Origin: Pontibacillus salipaludis
Lineage (GTDB): Bacteria; Bacillota; Bacilli; Bacillales; BH030062
Length of the DNA: 64,000 nt
Assembly (NCBI RefSeq): GCF_014642405.1
Contig: NZ_BMIN01000010.1
Span: forward strand, 81,437-145,436
Direction: 5' to 3'
The translations under genes and the position numbers were made by a program. The notes below the pieces were generated by a model, which was not told where the DNA came from, did no database searches, and saw only the letters and a program-made list of their open reading frames with translations. Below are positions 16,310 to 25,111 of this stretch, piece by piece; position 1 is the first letter of the stretch, and the number at the start of each line of letters is the position of its first letter.

Positions 16310-17020
16310 TTGACTGTAGGTTGTCTCTTCATTCATGGATTTGGTGGAGCTCCTTACGAATTGGAGCCTCTTTATAAAGAAATTAAAGAACACTCAGAAT
16401 GGGAATTAAGCATCCCCATTCTTCCCGGACACAACGAAGGCGAATCTCTGAAAGAAAGTGAGTATATGGAATGGGTGCACAAGGCAGAAAATGACTTTAA
16501 AAAGTTGAAAGCAAAATGTGAGACCATTTATATAATCGGGTACTCGATGGGAGGAGTCATCGCCGCTTACCTCTCCACCATTTACAAAGTCGATAAACTT
16601 GTACTATTAAGTACATCCGCTCATTATATAGACATTTCACAAATTGCTAAGGATTTATGGAAAATGGCTAAGGATGGGATACGGGGAGATTTACTCGAAA
16701 ATGATCTATTTCATCGGTATATCAGACGCATGGGGAATGCGCCAGCGAGCGCATCACTTCAATTTCAGAAACTCGTAGGTGAGTTCCGCCCGTATTTCAA
16801 ACAGGTCACAACCCCTACTTTAATCCTTCAAGGTGGAGAAGATGGATTGCTCCCTCAAAAGAGCGCTAGATACATTTACAATTCCATCCAATCCACAAAA
16901 AAAACTCTTCACTTCTTACCTCAATCAAAGCACATGGTTTGCCACGGGCCAGACCAAGCCGACCTCATCCACATGTGTTTTGAATTTTTGAGCCACAGTA
17001 AACGTACGGAGTCTTACTGA
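16310..17020 (+). CDS. Alpha/beta-hydrolase, carboxylesterase (Est30/monoacylglycerol lipase type)
   Basis: The 236-residue enzyme has the full catalytic triad of an esterase: Ser79 in GYSMGG, Asp178 in GGEDGLLP and His208 in SKHMVC, with the oxyanion loop IHGFGG at 8-13. Such enzymes hydrolyse short acyl esters in the cytoplasm. The start is read as TTG at 16310, because AAAAGGAG (16294-16301) lies 8 bases before it; the in-frame GTG at 16301 overlaps the ribosome site. It stands alone. A 17.1-kb repeat block follows. Confidence 0.88.
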   Translation: MTVGCLFIHGFGGAPYELEPLYKEIKEHSEWELSIPILPGHNEGESLKESEYMEWVHKAENDFKKLKAKCETIYIIGYSMGGVIAAYLSTIYKVDKLVLLSTSAHYIDISQIAKDLWKMAKDGIRGDLLENDLFHRYIRRMGNAPASASLQFQKLVGEFRPYFKQVTTPTLILQGGEDGLLPQKSARYIYNSIQSTKKTLHFLPQSKHMVCHGPDQADLIHMCFEFLSHSKRTESY

Positions 17021-17140
17021 ACTAATAATAAGATAGGTTTTTATCTCTCCATATAAACCTCTTATATGGAAGGCTCTAAGTTGAGATGCTTTTGTTACGT
17101 TATAATTAAAGGGATGTTTCCGTCATCCTTAACGCAAAGT

Positions 17141-17350
17141 AAGGTGGGCCTGGAAATCACTCGCTTTCCGCGGCCCCACACGACGTGGGGTCGTTCGACG
17201 TTGTCACAGGATGTGACGATCTTAGTCGAACTTCCTTATATATAAAGGCACCACTCCTGCACTTTAAAACTAGGGGAGACCCCGGAAAGCGCGTAGCGAT
17301 TGAGGAGGCTTCCCAGCTCCCCGCAGGAAAGCGAGTAGTCCCCAAGCCTG
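17141..17350. repeat. Chimeric GC-rich repeat with nested three-hairpin module
   Basis: The left arm AAGGTGGGCCTGGAAA (17141-17156) is of type 2. The right half, from GGGGAGACCCCGGAAAGC to CCCCAAGCCTGCCC, is a type 1 repeat in reverse orientation and closely matches 13305-13393. Between them lies the nested element end and the hairpin module. The arrangement looks like recombination between repeat copies. Confidence 0.8.
17174..17231 (-). repeat. Three-hairpin module, copy 3 (inverted)
   Basis: This is the exact reverse complement of the 13432-13489 module in all stems: GTGGGG/CCCCAC (17174-17190), GTCAC/GTGAC (17103 is not used; the pair is 17203-17207 with 17213-17217) and GTTCGAC/GTCGAAC (17193-17199 with 17225-17231). 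The adjoining A/T-rich arm is also nearly identical to the 13-kb copy. Confidence 0.85.
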
Positions 17351-17420
17351 CCCTTGCACTTATAAACGTAACGGCCCCAGTCACAATAAAGTGCCTCAAC
17401 ATAGAGTCTGCGTGGAAATA

Positions 17421-17453
17421 AAAAAATCTACCAAAGAAACTTTGGTAGATTTT
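17421..17453 (-). terminator. Terminator of the app operon
   Basis: A perfect 13-bp stem (17424-17436 with 17440-17452) has an A-run on its left side, which reads as T-run on the minus strand. Confidence 0.88.
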
Positions 17454-17455
17454 AC

Positions 17456-18367
17456 TTAGCGGAATGATTTTGGATTAAAGGCATCTTTAACCCCTTCTCC
17501 GATAAAGTTAATAGCTAGGATGGTAAACACCAGAATGATTGCTGGTGGAACCCAGATCCATGGCATATCCTGAAGAACTTCAGGTTGTTGAGAGGCACTT
17601 AACATGTTCCCCCAACTTGGCACTTCCTGAGGAACACCAAAGCCTAGGTAACTTAAAGCCGATTCTGCTACAATCATGTTCGCAAACAAAATAGTCGCTT
17701 GAACAATAACTGTTGTCAGAACATTTGGTAGCAAGTGCTTCATAATAACTTTATTTGGTCGCCCTCCGATTGAAGTAGCAGCCAGTACATATTCATTTTC
17801 TTTTTCAGATAAGATCTTACTGCGGACAAGACGGGCAACCCCACCCCAACCGAGAAGACTAATAACCCCAATTAGTACACCGACACCGCCTACTTTACCG
17901 AAAAGGATCGCATTAAGAACGATAACGAATACTAAGAATGGGAAGTTTAACACAAAGTCTGTGAATCGCATTAACATACTATCTACGATTCCACCGAAGA
18001 AACCAGCAATAGCTCCTACAATGACTCCTAGGAACAAGATAATCATCGTACAGCTAATTCCTACAAATAATGAAACACGGCCTCCGTATAACAAACGAAC
18101 GAAAACGTCTCTTCCACTTGTATCTGTTCCAAACCAGTGCTCGGAAGAAGGAGGAAGTTTCATTTGCCCAATATTAACTCGTGAAATATCCACGGTAGTT
18201 ATGTATGGAGCTAAGAAGGACAGGATTGCTAAGATGATTAAATAAACTAAACTAATCATCGCTAATTTGTTCTTCATAAACTTTCGACGGGCCATTGCCC
18301 AAGGGGACATACTCTTGGGTGGCTTTGTTGTTTTTAGTTGTGGGTCTTTGTTAGGAACAACTTCCAT
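17456..18367 (-). CDS. appC: Oligopeptide ABC transporter permease AppC
   Basis: This is the second membrane subunit of the peptide importer. The 303 residues match B. subtilis AppC in length. An N-terminal cytoplasmic tail is followed by six hydrophobic segments, with the ATPase-docking loop around EYVLAATSIGGRPNKVIMKHLLPN. The OppC-type N-terminal region (SPWAMARRKFMKNKLAMISL) is present. The ATG at 18367 is set by AGGAGG 7 bases upstream; an in-frame GTG at 18373 overlaps that site. It is the last gene of the appDFABC-ordered operon and lies 11 bp from appB. Confidence 0.94.
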   Translation of the reverse strand: MEVVPNKDPQLKTTKPPKSMSPWAMARRKFMKNKLAMISLVYLIILAILSFLAPYITTVDISRVNIGQMKLPPSSEHWFGTDTSGRDVFVRLLYGGRVSLFVGISCTMIILFLGVIVGAIAGFFGGIVDSMLMRFTDFVLNFPFLVFVIVLNAILFGKVGGVGVLIGVISLLGWGGVARLVRSKILSEKENEYVLAATSIGGRPNKVIMKHLLPNVLTTVIVQATILFANMIVAESALSYLGFGVPQEVPSWGNMLSASQQPEVLQDMPWIWVPPAIILVFTILAINFIGEGVKDAFNPKSFR

Positions 18368-18378
18368 AGCCACACCTC

Positions 18379-19344
18379 CTAATCAATTCTGATCCTTGGG
18401 TCAACGATTCCGTAAAGAATGTCAGCTATTAAGTTACCGACTAAAACGATAAACGAAAACATCAGTGTTAACGTCATCAGTGTAGGATAGTCAGAAGCCT
18501 GAACTGACGTTAGGAATAATTGTCCTAAACCTGGATAAGTAAAAATCGTTTCTGTAATCAGTGCACCGTTAACTAAAGATACTAAATCAAAACCTAAGAA
18601 AGTAATCAAAGGAATAACAGAGTTTCTTAAAATGTGGTGATTATAAATTCTTGATTCTGGCGTACCTTTTGCACGAGCTGTTCGTACAAAGTCTTTATTA
18701 CTGTTATCAATAATATCGTTACGCAAGAATTGTGTGTAACTCGCCGTTCCCATAGCCCCTAATACTAGTGCAGGTAAGAACGTATGATAGACCTTACTTA
18801 ACCACCAGTCTAGTGTACCTTCATCAACGGCTATGTTAACGGAACCGTTAAACGGAAACCAACCTAATTGGAATGAGAAGAAGTAAATCGCAAAAACACC
18901 TGCGATATAACTAGGGATAGCCAACATCATGTAGTTAAATCCACCGATAAAGTGATCCAATTTTGTGTAAGGCTTTCTCCCAGCTGTCATTCCCATAGCA
19001 AAGGCAAAGCAGTATGTGATGACTAAAGACATTATTCCCAAAAATAAAGTGTTTGGCAAACGTTGAGCAACTAAATCACTAACAGGGATCTTGTACTTAA
19101 CAGACTTACCAAAATCTCCTTGAACAAACCCAGTAATCCAATCGTAATACTGTACATGAATGGGGTCATTATACCCTAACTTCTCACGCATTTCTTCAAT
19201 ATACTCTGGATCGGTATTATTCGGATCTATCTCTCCAGAGAAGGGATCTCCTGGCATTGCTAATGCCAGGAAGAACACTACAATGGAGATAAGGAGTAAC
19301 ATCGGAATCATGCCTAATAATCTACGAAGTGTGTACTTTAACAT
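18379..19344 (-). CDS. appB: Oligopeptide ABC transporter permease AppB
   Basis: This 321-residue permease has the OppB-type N-terminus (YTLRRLLGMIPMLLLISIVVF), six hydrophobic segments and the docking loop DFVRTARAKGTPESRIYNHHILRN. Together with AppC it forms the channel. The ATG at 19344 is preferred over 19350 because AAGGGG lies 7 bases upstream of it. It follows appA by 38 bp. Confidence 0.94.
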   Translation of the reverse strand: MLKYTLRRLLGMIPMLLLISIVVFFLALAMPGDPFSGEIDPNNTDPEYIEEMREKLGYNDPIHVQYYDWITGFVQGDFGKSVKYKIPVSDLVAQRLPNTLFLGIMSLVITYCFAFAMGMTAGRKPYTKLDHFIGGFNYMMLAIPSYIAGVFAIYFFSFQLGWFPFNGSVNIAVDEGTLDWWLSKVYHTFLPALVLGAMGTASYTQFLRNDIIDNSNKDFVRTARAKGTPESRIYNHHILRNSVIPLITFLGFDLVSLVNGALITETIFTYPGLGQLFLTSVQASDYPTLMTLTLMFSFIVLVGNLIADILYGIVDPRIRID

Positions 19345-19382
19345 GGACATTCCCCTTATCTAATAAAACTTCCAAGATGGTC

Positions 19383-21146
19383 TTAGTTCTGGATGTACCA
19401 TTCGTGAGGGCTGTTAGAACCTGATACATCAAATTCAACTCCGCCAACACGTTTGTTTACACCATAAATCTCTTGAAGTTCAGCGATGTAAAGCATTGGT
19501 AGCTGCTCGTTAAGAAGTTTCTGCCATTCACCATATACTTCTTTACGTTTTTCTTGATCTGTACCAACTACATCAATATCAATCGCATCTTCTAGAAGCT
19601 GATCACTTTCTTCGTTTACCCAACGAGTGTAGTTCCACAGCTGGTCAGACTTCCAAAGTGCTGATGGATCTGGGTCAGAACCTGTACCCCAACCACCGAA
19701 GTAAACTTCAATTCCTTCAGCATCTTTCTCTAGCTTGTCATAGTAAAGGCTTGATTCGATCATTTCTAATTCAGCCTTCAGACCTACTTCTTCCCAGTAC
19801 TGAGTCAATGCTTTTGCACGAGACTCAAATGTTGGGTTTGTAGAAGAATAGTGAGCAAAGTTAATAACGAACTCCTCACCATTTGGATCTTCACGGAAAC
19901 CGTCATCGTTTACGTCTTTATAGCCTGCTTCATCAAGAAGGCTCTTTGCTTTTTCAGGGTCATATGCATAGTCGTTTAGTTCATCTTGGTCAGCAGCAAT
20001 CCAGTGAGCAGTTGGTACTGGAGCATTTACTTTAGAACCATAACCACTAAAGAATGCGTCAATCCACTCATCACGGTTGATTGCATGGTACATTGCTTTA
20101 CGAAGCTCTAAGTTTGCGTACTTGTCATTTTGTTCAACAACTTCTTTCTTTTCGTTGTCGAACTTACCAAATTTGAATCCAACATAGTAGTATGCAAGAC
20201 CTGGATAAGTTACAAGATCAACATTTTCCATGTTTTCTACTTGCTCACCTAGTGTTGGGTGAACAGGAACCATGTCCACATCACCATTTTCAAGAGCACC
20301 AATTACTGCTTTGTTATCAATTACTTTAACGATAACTTTGTCTAGCTTAGGAGCGCCTTTCCAATAGTCTTCATTTGCTTCAAACTGGTACGATTCACCA
20401 GGTACAACTTTAGTAAGTTTAAATGGTCCAGTACCCATCATGCTTTGACGTGTTTTTTCGCTGTCAAGAATGTCAGCTACTTCTACACCTTCCCAATAGC
20501 TACGGTTCATAGGGTATGACCAAACATTAAGTAAGTTGTTTACACGAGCTTTGTCGAATGTAATCTTAATTTCATAATCACTAATAACTTCGATACCAGA
20601 GATGCTGTCCGCTTCTCCATCACGGTAAGCTTTTGCACCTTCGATTGTTTCAACGTTTGCATAGCGAGGACCTTCATAGTCAGGGCTAGCAAGCGTTTCA
20701 AGTGCGAACTTCCAGTCTTCAACTGTTAGCTCATCACCATTATGCCATTTAATACCTTCTTCAAATGTGAATGTATACACCTTGTTATCCTCAGTGCTCC
20801 AATCAGCAACATTTGGTTGAATAGCTAAATTCTCGTCATATTCGAATAATGGATCTACAGCGAACTGGATAATTTCAAAGTCAGTTGCTGTACCATAGTA
20901 GTGAACGTTCAGAATACCTTCTGGTTCACCATCAATTGCGTAATTTAACGTTCCACCCTCTTGTGGCTCTCCGCTTGCTTCTTCTCCACTGTCACCTTCA
21001 GAACCTGTGTCCTCAGTCGTATCTTCCGTGTCGGTATCTTCACCGTCACCTGAATCTCCGTTAGCATCACTGTTACATGCTGCTAAGAATAACGTTAGCA
21101 TTAACATTAAAGACATTAGCCAATAAAAACTTCTTTTGTTCTTCAT
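19383..21146 (-). CDS. appA: Oligopeptide-binding lipoprotein AppA
   Basis: This is the 587-residue extracytoplasmic receptor of the peptide importer. The signal peptide ends in the lipobox LAAC (Cys24). A strikingly acidic Asp/Glu/Ser/Thr-rich linker (about 25-62) leads into an SBP_bac_5 domain, visible in ADWSTEDNKVYTFTFEEGIKWHNG and LRKAMYHAINRDEW. The acidic linker fits a salt-adapted cell surface. Binding proteins of this class capture peptides of several residues. In this operon it lies third, after both ATPase genes, as in B. subtilis app. Confidence 0.94.
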   Translation of the reverse strand: MKNKRSFYWLMSLMLMLTLFLAACNSDANGDSGDGEDTDTEDTTEDTGSEGDSGEEASGEPQEGGTLNYAIDGEPEGILNVHYYGTATDFEIIQFAVDPLFEYDENLAIQPNVADWSTEDNKVYTFTFEEGIKWHNGDELTVEDWKFALETLASPDYEGPRYANVETIEGAKAYRDGEADSISGIEVISDYEIKITFDKARVNNLLNVWSYPMNRSYWEGVEVADILDSEKTRQSMMGTGPFKLTKVVPGESYQFEANEDYWKGAPKLDKVIVKVIDNKAVIGALENGDVDMVPVHPTLGEQVENMENVDLVTYPGLAYYYVGFKFGKFDNEKKEVVEQNDKYANLELRKAMYHAINRDEWIDAFFSGYGSKVNAPVPTAHWIAADQDELNDYAYDPEKAKSLLDEAGYKDVNDDGFREDPNGEEFVINFAHYSSTNPTFESRAKALTQYWEEVGLKAELEMIESSLYYDKLEKDAEGIEVYFGGWGTGSDPDPSALWKSDQLWNYTRWVNEESDQLLEDAIDIDVVGTDQEKRKEVYGEWQKLLNEQLPMLYIAELQEIYGVNKRVGGVEFDVSGSNSPHEWYIQN

Positions 21147-21182
21147 GAAAAAATGAACCCCCCTGATAATTTTTAATGATTA

Positions 21183-22184
21183 TTACTCATAAAGAAGACA
21201 TGCGACGTGCTGACCTGGTTTCACCTCCTTTAATTGAGGTTTAGTTTTAGAACATTCATCCATTGCTTTTGGACATCTTGTATGGAAAGGACATCCAGAT
21301 GGTGGATTTTCAGGACTTGGAACGTCCCCTTCAAGGACGATCCGCTCACGTTTTTGCCCTATTTTAGAGGCATCTGGTACCGCTGAAATCAATGCCTGTG
21401 TATAAGGATGTAAAGGCTCTGCATAAATAGAACTCTTATTAGCAACTTCCATGATATTTCCTAAATACATAACACCGATTCGATCACTCATATGTTTTAC
21501 AACACTCAAATCGTGCGCAATAAATAAATAGGTTAAATCAAATTCATCTTGTAACTCATTTAATAGATTCAACACCTGCGACTGCACAGAAACGTCCAAT
21601 GCAGATACAGGCTCGTCCGCAATAATGAGCTTCGGTTTAAGCGCAAGCGCTCTAGCAATGCCTATACGCTGACGCTGTCCACCCGAGAACTCGTGAGCAT
21701 ATTTATAATAAGCATCTTCAGGAAGACCTACACGAGTTAATAAATCCATAACTTCCGCTTTTAGTTCTTCACCTTTGCGGTTTTTATGGTAGTTTTTAAT
21801 AGGTTCGCTTACGATATCCCCAACCATTTGCATAGGGTTTAAGGATGCGTATGGGTCCTGGAACACCATTTGTATATCTTGACGAATATCACGGAGTCGT
21901 TTACCGGTTAATTTCGTAATATCCTCACCATTAAAGAGTACCTCACCATCTGTAGGATCTAGCAATCTTAAAATGGAACGACCTGTAGTAGATTTGCCAC
22001 ACCCGGATTCTCCTACAAGACCTAGCGTTTCACCCTTTTTAATATCAAAGGAAACACCATCTACTGCTTTTACAGCTCCTATTGTTCTTTTAAAGAAACC
22101 GCCCTTTACGGGAAAATGCATCTTTAAATCGTTTACTTCAAGCAACTTTTCGGTTTGAGCTTTGTTCAATTCGGTTATACTCAT
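21183..22184 (-). CDS. appF: Oligopeptide ABC transporter ATP-binding protein AppF
   Basis: This is one of two ATPases of the importer, 333 residues. It has Walker A GESGCGKST, signature FSGGQRQRIGIARAL, Walker B LIIADEPVSALD and the oligopeptide-transporter C-terminal extension with a cysteine cluster (CPFHTRCPKAMDEC) that in relatives can hold an iron-sulfur cluster. Its ATG overlaps the appD stop codon by 4 bases, so the two are translationally coupled. Confidence 0.95.
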   Translation of the reverse strand: MSITELNKAQTEKLLEVNDLKMHFPVKGGFFKRTIGAVKAVDGVSFDIKKGETLGLVGESGCGKSTTGRSILRLLDPTDGEVLFNGEDITKLTGKRLRDIRQDIQMVFQDPYASLNPMQMVGDIVSEPIKNYHKNRKGEELKAEVMDLLTRVGLPEDAYYKYAHEFSGGQRQRIGIARALALKPKLIIADEPVSALDVSVQSQVLNLLNELQDEFDLTYLFIAHDLSVVKHMSDRIGVMYLGNIMEVANKSSIYAEPLHPYTQALISAVPDASKIGQKRERIVLEGDVPSPENPPSGCPFHTRCPKAMDECSKTKPQLKEVKPGQHVACLLYE

Positions 22185-23206
22185 CGTAACACCTCTTCTT
22201 CAGGTCGACTTGATTCGTAGAGTAAGCAAGCTACTTCATGACCTTCTTCATTTTTCGCTAACTTAGGTGTAACGGTTGTGCATTCTTTCATAGCTTTTGG
22301 ACAACGATTAGCAAATCGGCACCCTACTTCTGGCATTTTCGTTAACGAAGGCACAATTCCATCAATTGTTGCAAGCATATCTTTCTGTTCCTCTAAACGG
22401 GGAATTGCTCCCATCAATAATTCTGTATATGGATGTTTAGGTGAATGGAAAAGACGCTGAACATCCGTACGCTCTACAATTCTTCCTGCATACATGACAA
22501 TAACCTCATCACAAGTCTCAGATACAACACCAAGATCATGAGTGATAAAGATAATCGCCATATCGTTTTTCTTTTGAATATCCTGTAGCAGCTCTAGAAT
22601 TTGAGCTTGTACTGTTACGTCTAGTGCTGTCGTAGGCTCATCTGCAATGAGTAACTTCGGCTGACAGGCAATGGCCATTGCGATCATGACGCGCTGTCTC
22701 ATTCCACCAGATAGCTGGTGAGGATACTCGTCAACGATACGATCTGCTCTAGAGATTCCAACAGCTGATAATAGTTGTACTACCTTTTCCCGCGCTTCTT
22801 TTTTAGACAGTTTAAAATGGTTATGCAGTACTTCCTCCAACTGATAACCAATCGTAAATACCGGGTTTAGGGAAGTCATAGGCTCTTGGAAGATCATTGA
22901 TATATCTTTACCCCGAATTTTATTCATTTCTTTATCGTCTAAACCTTCTAAATTTCTTCCTTCAAAAAGAACCTCTCCGTTTCGGATTTTACCGATTCCT
23001 TTTGGTAACAAATTCATTACAGATAAAGACATTACACTTTTTCCGCAACCGGACTCTCCAACGATTCCGACGATCTTACCTTTTTCGACATTAAAAGAAA
23101 CACCGTCGACCGCATTGTGATCTTTTCCCTCAATACTAAAGGCCGTCTCTAAGCCCTTTACCTGAAGTAAAGGGTCATGATTTACATTTGATTGTGAGTT
23201 CTTCAT
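22181..23206 (-). CDS. appD: Oligopeptide ABC transporter ATP-binding protein AppD
   Basis: This is the 341-residue first gene of the peptide-transporter operon. Walker A GESGCGKSV, signature LSGGMRQRVMIAMAIA and Walker B LLIADEPTTALD are all intact. The C-terminal oligopeptide extension carries CRFANRCPKAMKEC. Gene order D-F-A-B-C is that of B. subtilis app rather than opp. A minus-strand promoter (23270-23299) and a CodY-like box (23251-23265) lie upstream, so amino-acid-dependent repression is likely. Confidence 0.95.
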   Translation of the reverse strand: MKNSQSNVNHDPLLQVKGLETAFSIEGKDHNAVDGVSFNVEKGKIVGIVGESGCGKSVMSLSVMNLLPKGIGKIRNGEVLFEGRNLEGLDDKEMNKIRGKDISMIFQEPMTSLNPVFTIGYQLEEVLHNHFKLSKKEAREKVVQLLSAVGISRADRIVDEYPHQLSGGMRQRVMIAMAIACQPKLLIADEPTTALDVTVQAQILELLQDIQKKNDMAIIFITHDLGVVSETCDEVIVMYAGRIVERTDVQRLFHSPKHPYTELLMGAIPRLEEQKDMLATIDGIVPSLTKMPEVGCRFANRCPKAMKECTTVTPKLAKNEEGHEVACLLYESSRPEEEVLR

Positions 23207-23250
23207 TAGGACACCTCAGATTTAAATTTTACAAATGTATTAGAATTAAT

Positions 23251-23265
23251 AATTTTCTGATTTTT
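23251..23265. promoter_or_regulatory. CodY-like box upstream of appD
   Basis: AATTTTCTGATTTTT matches 12 of 15 positions of the CodY consensus AATTTTCWGAAAATT. It lies just downstream of the candidate -10, where CodY would block transcription. B. subtilis app is a known CodY target. Confidence 0.5.
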
Positions 23266-23269
23266 TATT

Positions 23270-23299
23270 ATAGTAAACTATTTATTGGTAGAACGTCAA
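23270..23299 (-). promoter_or_regulatory. Candidate SigA promoter of the app operon
   Basis: On the minus strand, TTGACG (23294-23299) and TACTAT (23270-23275) are separated by 18 bases. Confidence 0.5.
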
Positions 23300-23477
23300 T
23301 GCTTTATTAACAATTTATTGTAATATGTGCGAAATTTTTTAAAGATTTGTAATAATAATGTAATATTTGACTCTAAATCTTCATGCTAAATAATCTGTTC
23401 GGCCTATTAAACAAAAAGGGTCATATGAATTTGTGTCGAATCTTTAGATATAGGACCCAATCAATAGGAGGAGAACG

Positions 23478-23942
23478 ATGAAACAAGATATGGCACAGTT
23501 ACATAGTTTAGAAGATTTCCATAAGAAAATGGCCGTAGATCTATTTAATTATGTGTGGACACTACTCGATCGTGAAGATAGGTCAGAAGAACAAGGGCAA
23601 ACGATGATTCATGCTGCTCATGCCTCGAGGTATCACTGGGAACAGATCGGCACTTCGCTCAACAAAGTTCGAGGCGATTGGCAACTATCGAGAGTATATT
23701 CTGTTACCGGACGCGAGGAACCCGCCCTCTTTCACGCTAAGATTTGTTTAGATTTATGTTTGCAAGAAGAGATTGGAGATTTTGATTTAGCTTTTGCGTA
23801 TGAAGCAATGGCAAGAGCGTACAAATTAGCTGGACTAACGGAGAAGAAAGAAGAGTATAAACAACTGGCTCAACAAGCTTGTGAGGACATTCAAAATGGA
23901 CCAGATCGCCGTATTGTCATAGAGGATCTTGCTTCAATTTAA
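23478..23942 (+). CDS. Conserved hypothetical protein, 154 residues
   Basis: I recognise this only as a conserved small bacterial protein of unknown role. It is soluble and probably all-helical. The segment MIHAAHASRYHWEQIG with following GDWQLSRVYSVTGREEPALFHA recurs in homologues, and the C-terminal half (AFAYEAMARAYKLAGLTEKKEEYKQLA) looks like a tetratricopeptide-style helix pair. A strong AGGAGGAG lies upstream of the ATG. It is alone between the app operon promoter and the convergent germination operon. Confidence 0.85.
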   Translation: MKQDMAQLHSLEDFHKKMAVDLFNYVWTLLDREDRSEEQGQTMIHAAHASRYHWEQIGTSLNKVRGDWQLSRVYSVTGREEPALFHAKICLDLCLQEEIGDFDLAFAYEAMARAYKLAGLTEKKEEYKQLAQQACEDIQNGPDRRIVIEDLASI

Positions 23943-23951
23943 CTAAATGAG

Positions 23952-23980
23952 AAGGCATAAACTTGAAGGATTTATGCCTT
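23952..23980. terminator. Terminator between convergent genes at 23.95 kb
   Basis: A perfect 10-bp stem (23952-23961 with 23971-23980) lies just after the 154-residue gene and before the end of the germination operon. Confidence 0.7.
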
Positions 23981-23983
23981 TAT

Positions 23984-25111
23984 CTAATTGATTACACCAT
24001 GCCCTGATAGATCTACCTTTGTATCTATGTTGAATGTAATATTCGGATAAGTATCTATCCAGCTTACCTTTTCCCACGTAGGATGATTAAAGGCATGAAC
24101 TCTTCGTCCAATTCCTAAGAAATCACTATTGGCTTCTTGGGTTTTTTGAATGACGCTTTGCATATCCTTTGTTAGGATCTCCGAATACTTCTTTTCTAAC
24201 TTAGCTACTTCCTTGTCATTTAAAATTACAGGTAACGTTTTTTCTACAATTTTCGCCTTCAACTTCATGGTCATCGTAACTTTAATATCATCTGGAGCAT
24301 CGGCTTGGATATTCATTTTCCGTTTTACGCCCCCTACCTCAATAGATACATAATTCTTCAAAGGCTCTTCCTCGTTGTCAGTCACTTTACGATTAATCGT
24401 TGCCGATCGCTTCAGTTTGTCATCTAATAACAACAGAAGAAGCGATTCATCTGTTGTTAATGTTACCCCTGAATATTTCTGATCACTAAACAGGGCCATC
24501 CCTACATAATTGATAAGACCTTCGTCCTGATCAACTTCCAAAGCTGGCAAGCCGAAATCTTCTCCTTCTTCTAATAACTCTGCACATATAAGCTGTAAGT
24601 TTTCAGTAGGTGCTTCTGTATTCATCATCTGACTATCTAAAATCCCACTAATATACCCACTTATGCGAGGCTCCTGATTCACCCTGAGCCGTAATGCTTC
24701 TTCAGCAGATCCCATCACCATAGCTAATTTGGCATTCAAATTATTTTTCGGATCTCGATAGAGTACGTCCAATATAGGGAAGATATCATGACGCGCTACC
24801 TCTTCTCCTAGTAAAAAGACCCTGGCCTTCGAAGCATCAAAAGAACGCGAAATACGATGGTCGACGTTCTTTTTCCCATCCCTTGTAGAATAAGCTTCAC
24901 TCGTTATCACTTGAATGAATTCTTGTCCTGGTCCTTCAAGCCCTTTCTCTACTGTAGGGATTACAACTGTATTTCGAATAAGTCCATCATTTCCAGCATC
25001 AAATCCCGCTGCCAACACAAGCTTCACATTCTTAAATTGCCGCTGATCCCAGCACCCAGTAAGTAGTATGAGACATGTGATAATAATGAGCGCTTTAGTG
25101 CCTATTCTCAT
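23984..25111 (-). CDS. Spore germination lipoprotein, GerAC/GerKC family
   Basis: This is the C subunit of a nutrient germinant receptor in the inner spore membrane. The 375 residues start with a signal peptide ending in LTGC (Cys20) followed by the family's hallmark WDQR. The rest fits the three-domain Ger(x)C family. The ATG at 25111 is chosen by AAGGAGGG and lies inside the last 17 bases of the B-subunit gene. It completes an A-B-C tricistronic operon, expected to be expressed in the forespore (SigG in relatives). Confidence 0.93.
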   Translation of the reverse strand: MRIGTKALIIITCLILLTGCWDQRQFKNVKLVLAAGFDAGNDGLIRNTVVIPTVEKGLEGPGQEFIQVITSEAYSTRDGKKNVDHRISRSFDASKARVFLLGEEVARHDIFPILDVLYRDPKNNLNAKLAMVMGSAEEALRLRVNQEPRISGYISGILDSQMMNTEAPTENLQLICAELLEEGEDFGLPALEVDQDEGLINYVGMALFSDQKYSGVTLTTDESLLLLLLDDKLKRSATINRKVTDNEEEPLKNYVSIEVGGVKRKMNIQADAPDDIKVTMTMKLKAKIVEKTLPVILNDKEVAKLEKKYSEILTKDMQSVIQKTQEANSDFLGIGRRVHAFNHPTWEKVSWIDTYPNITFNIDTKVDLSGHGVIN

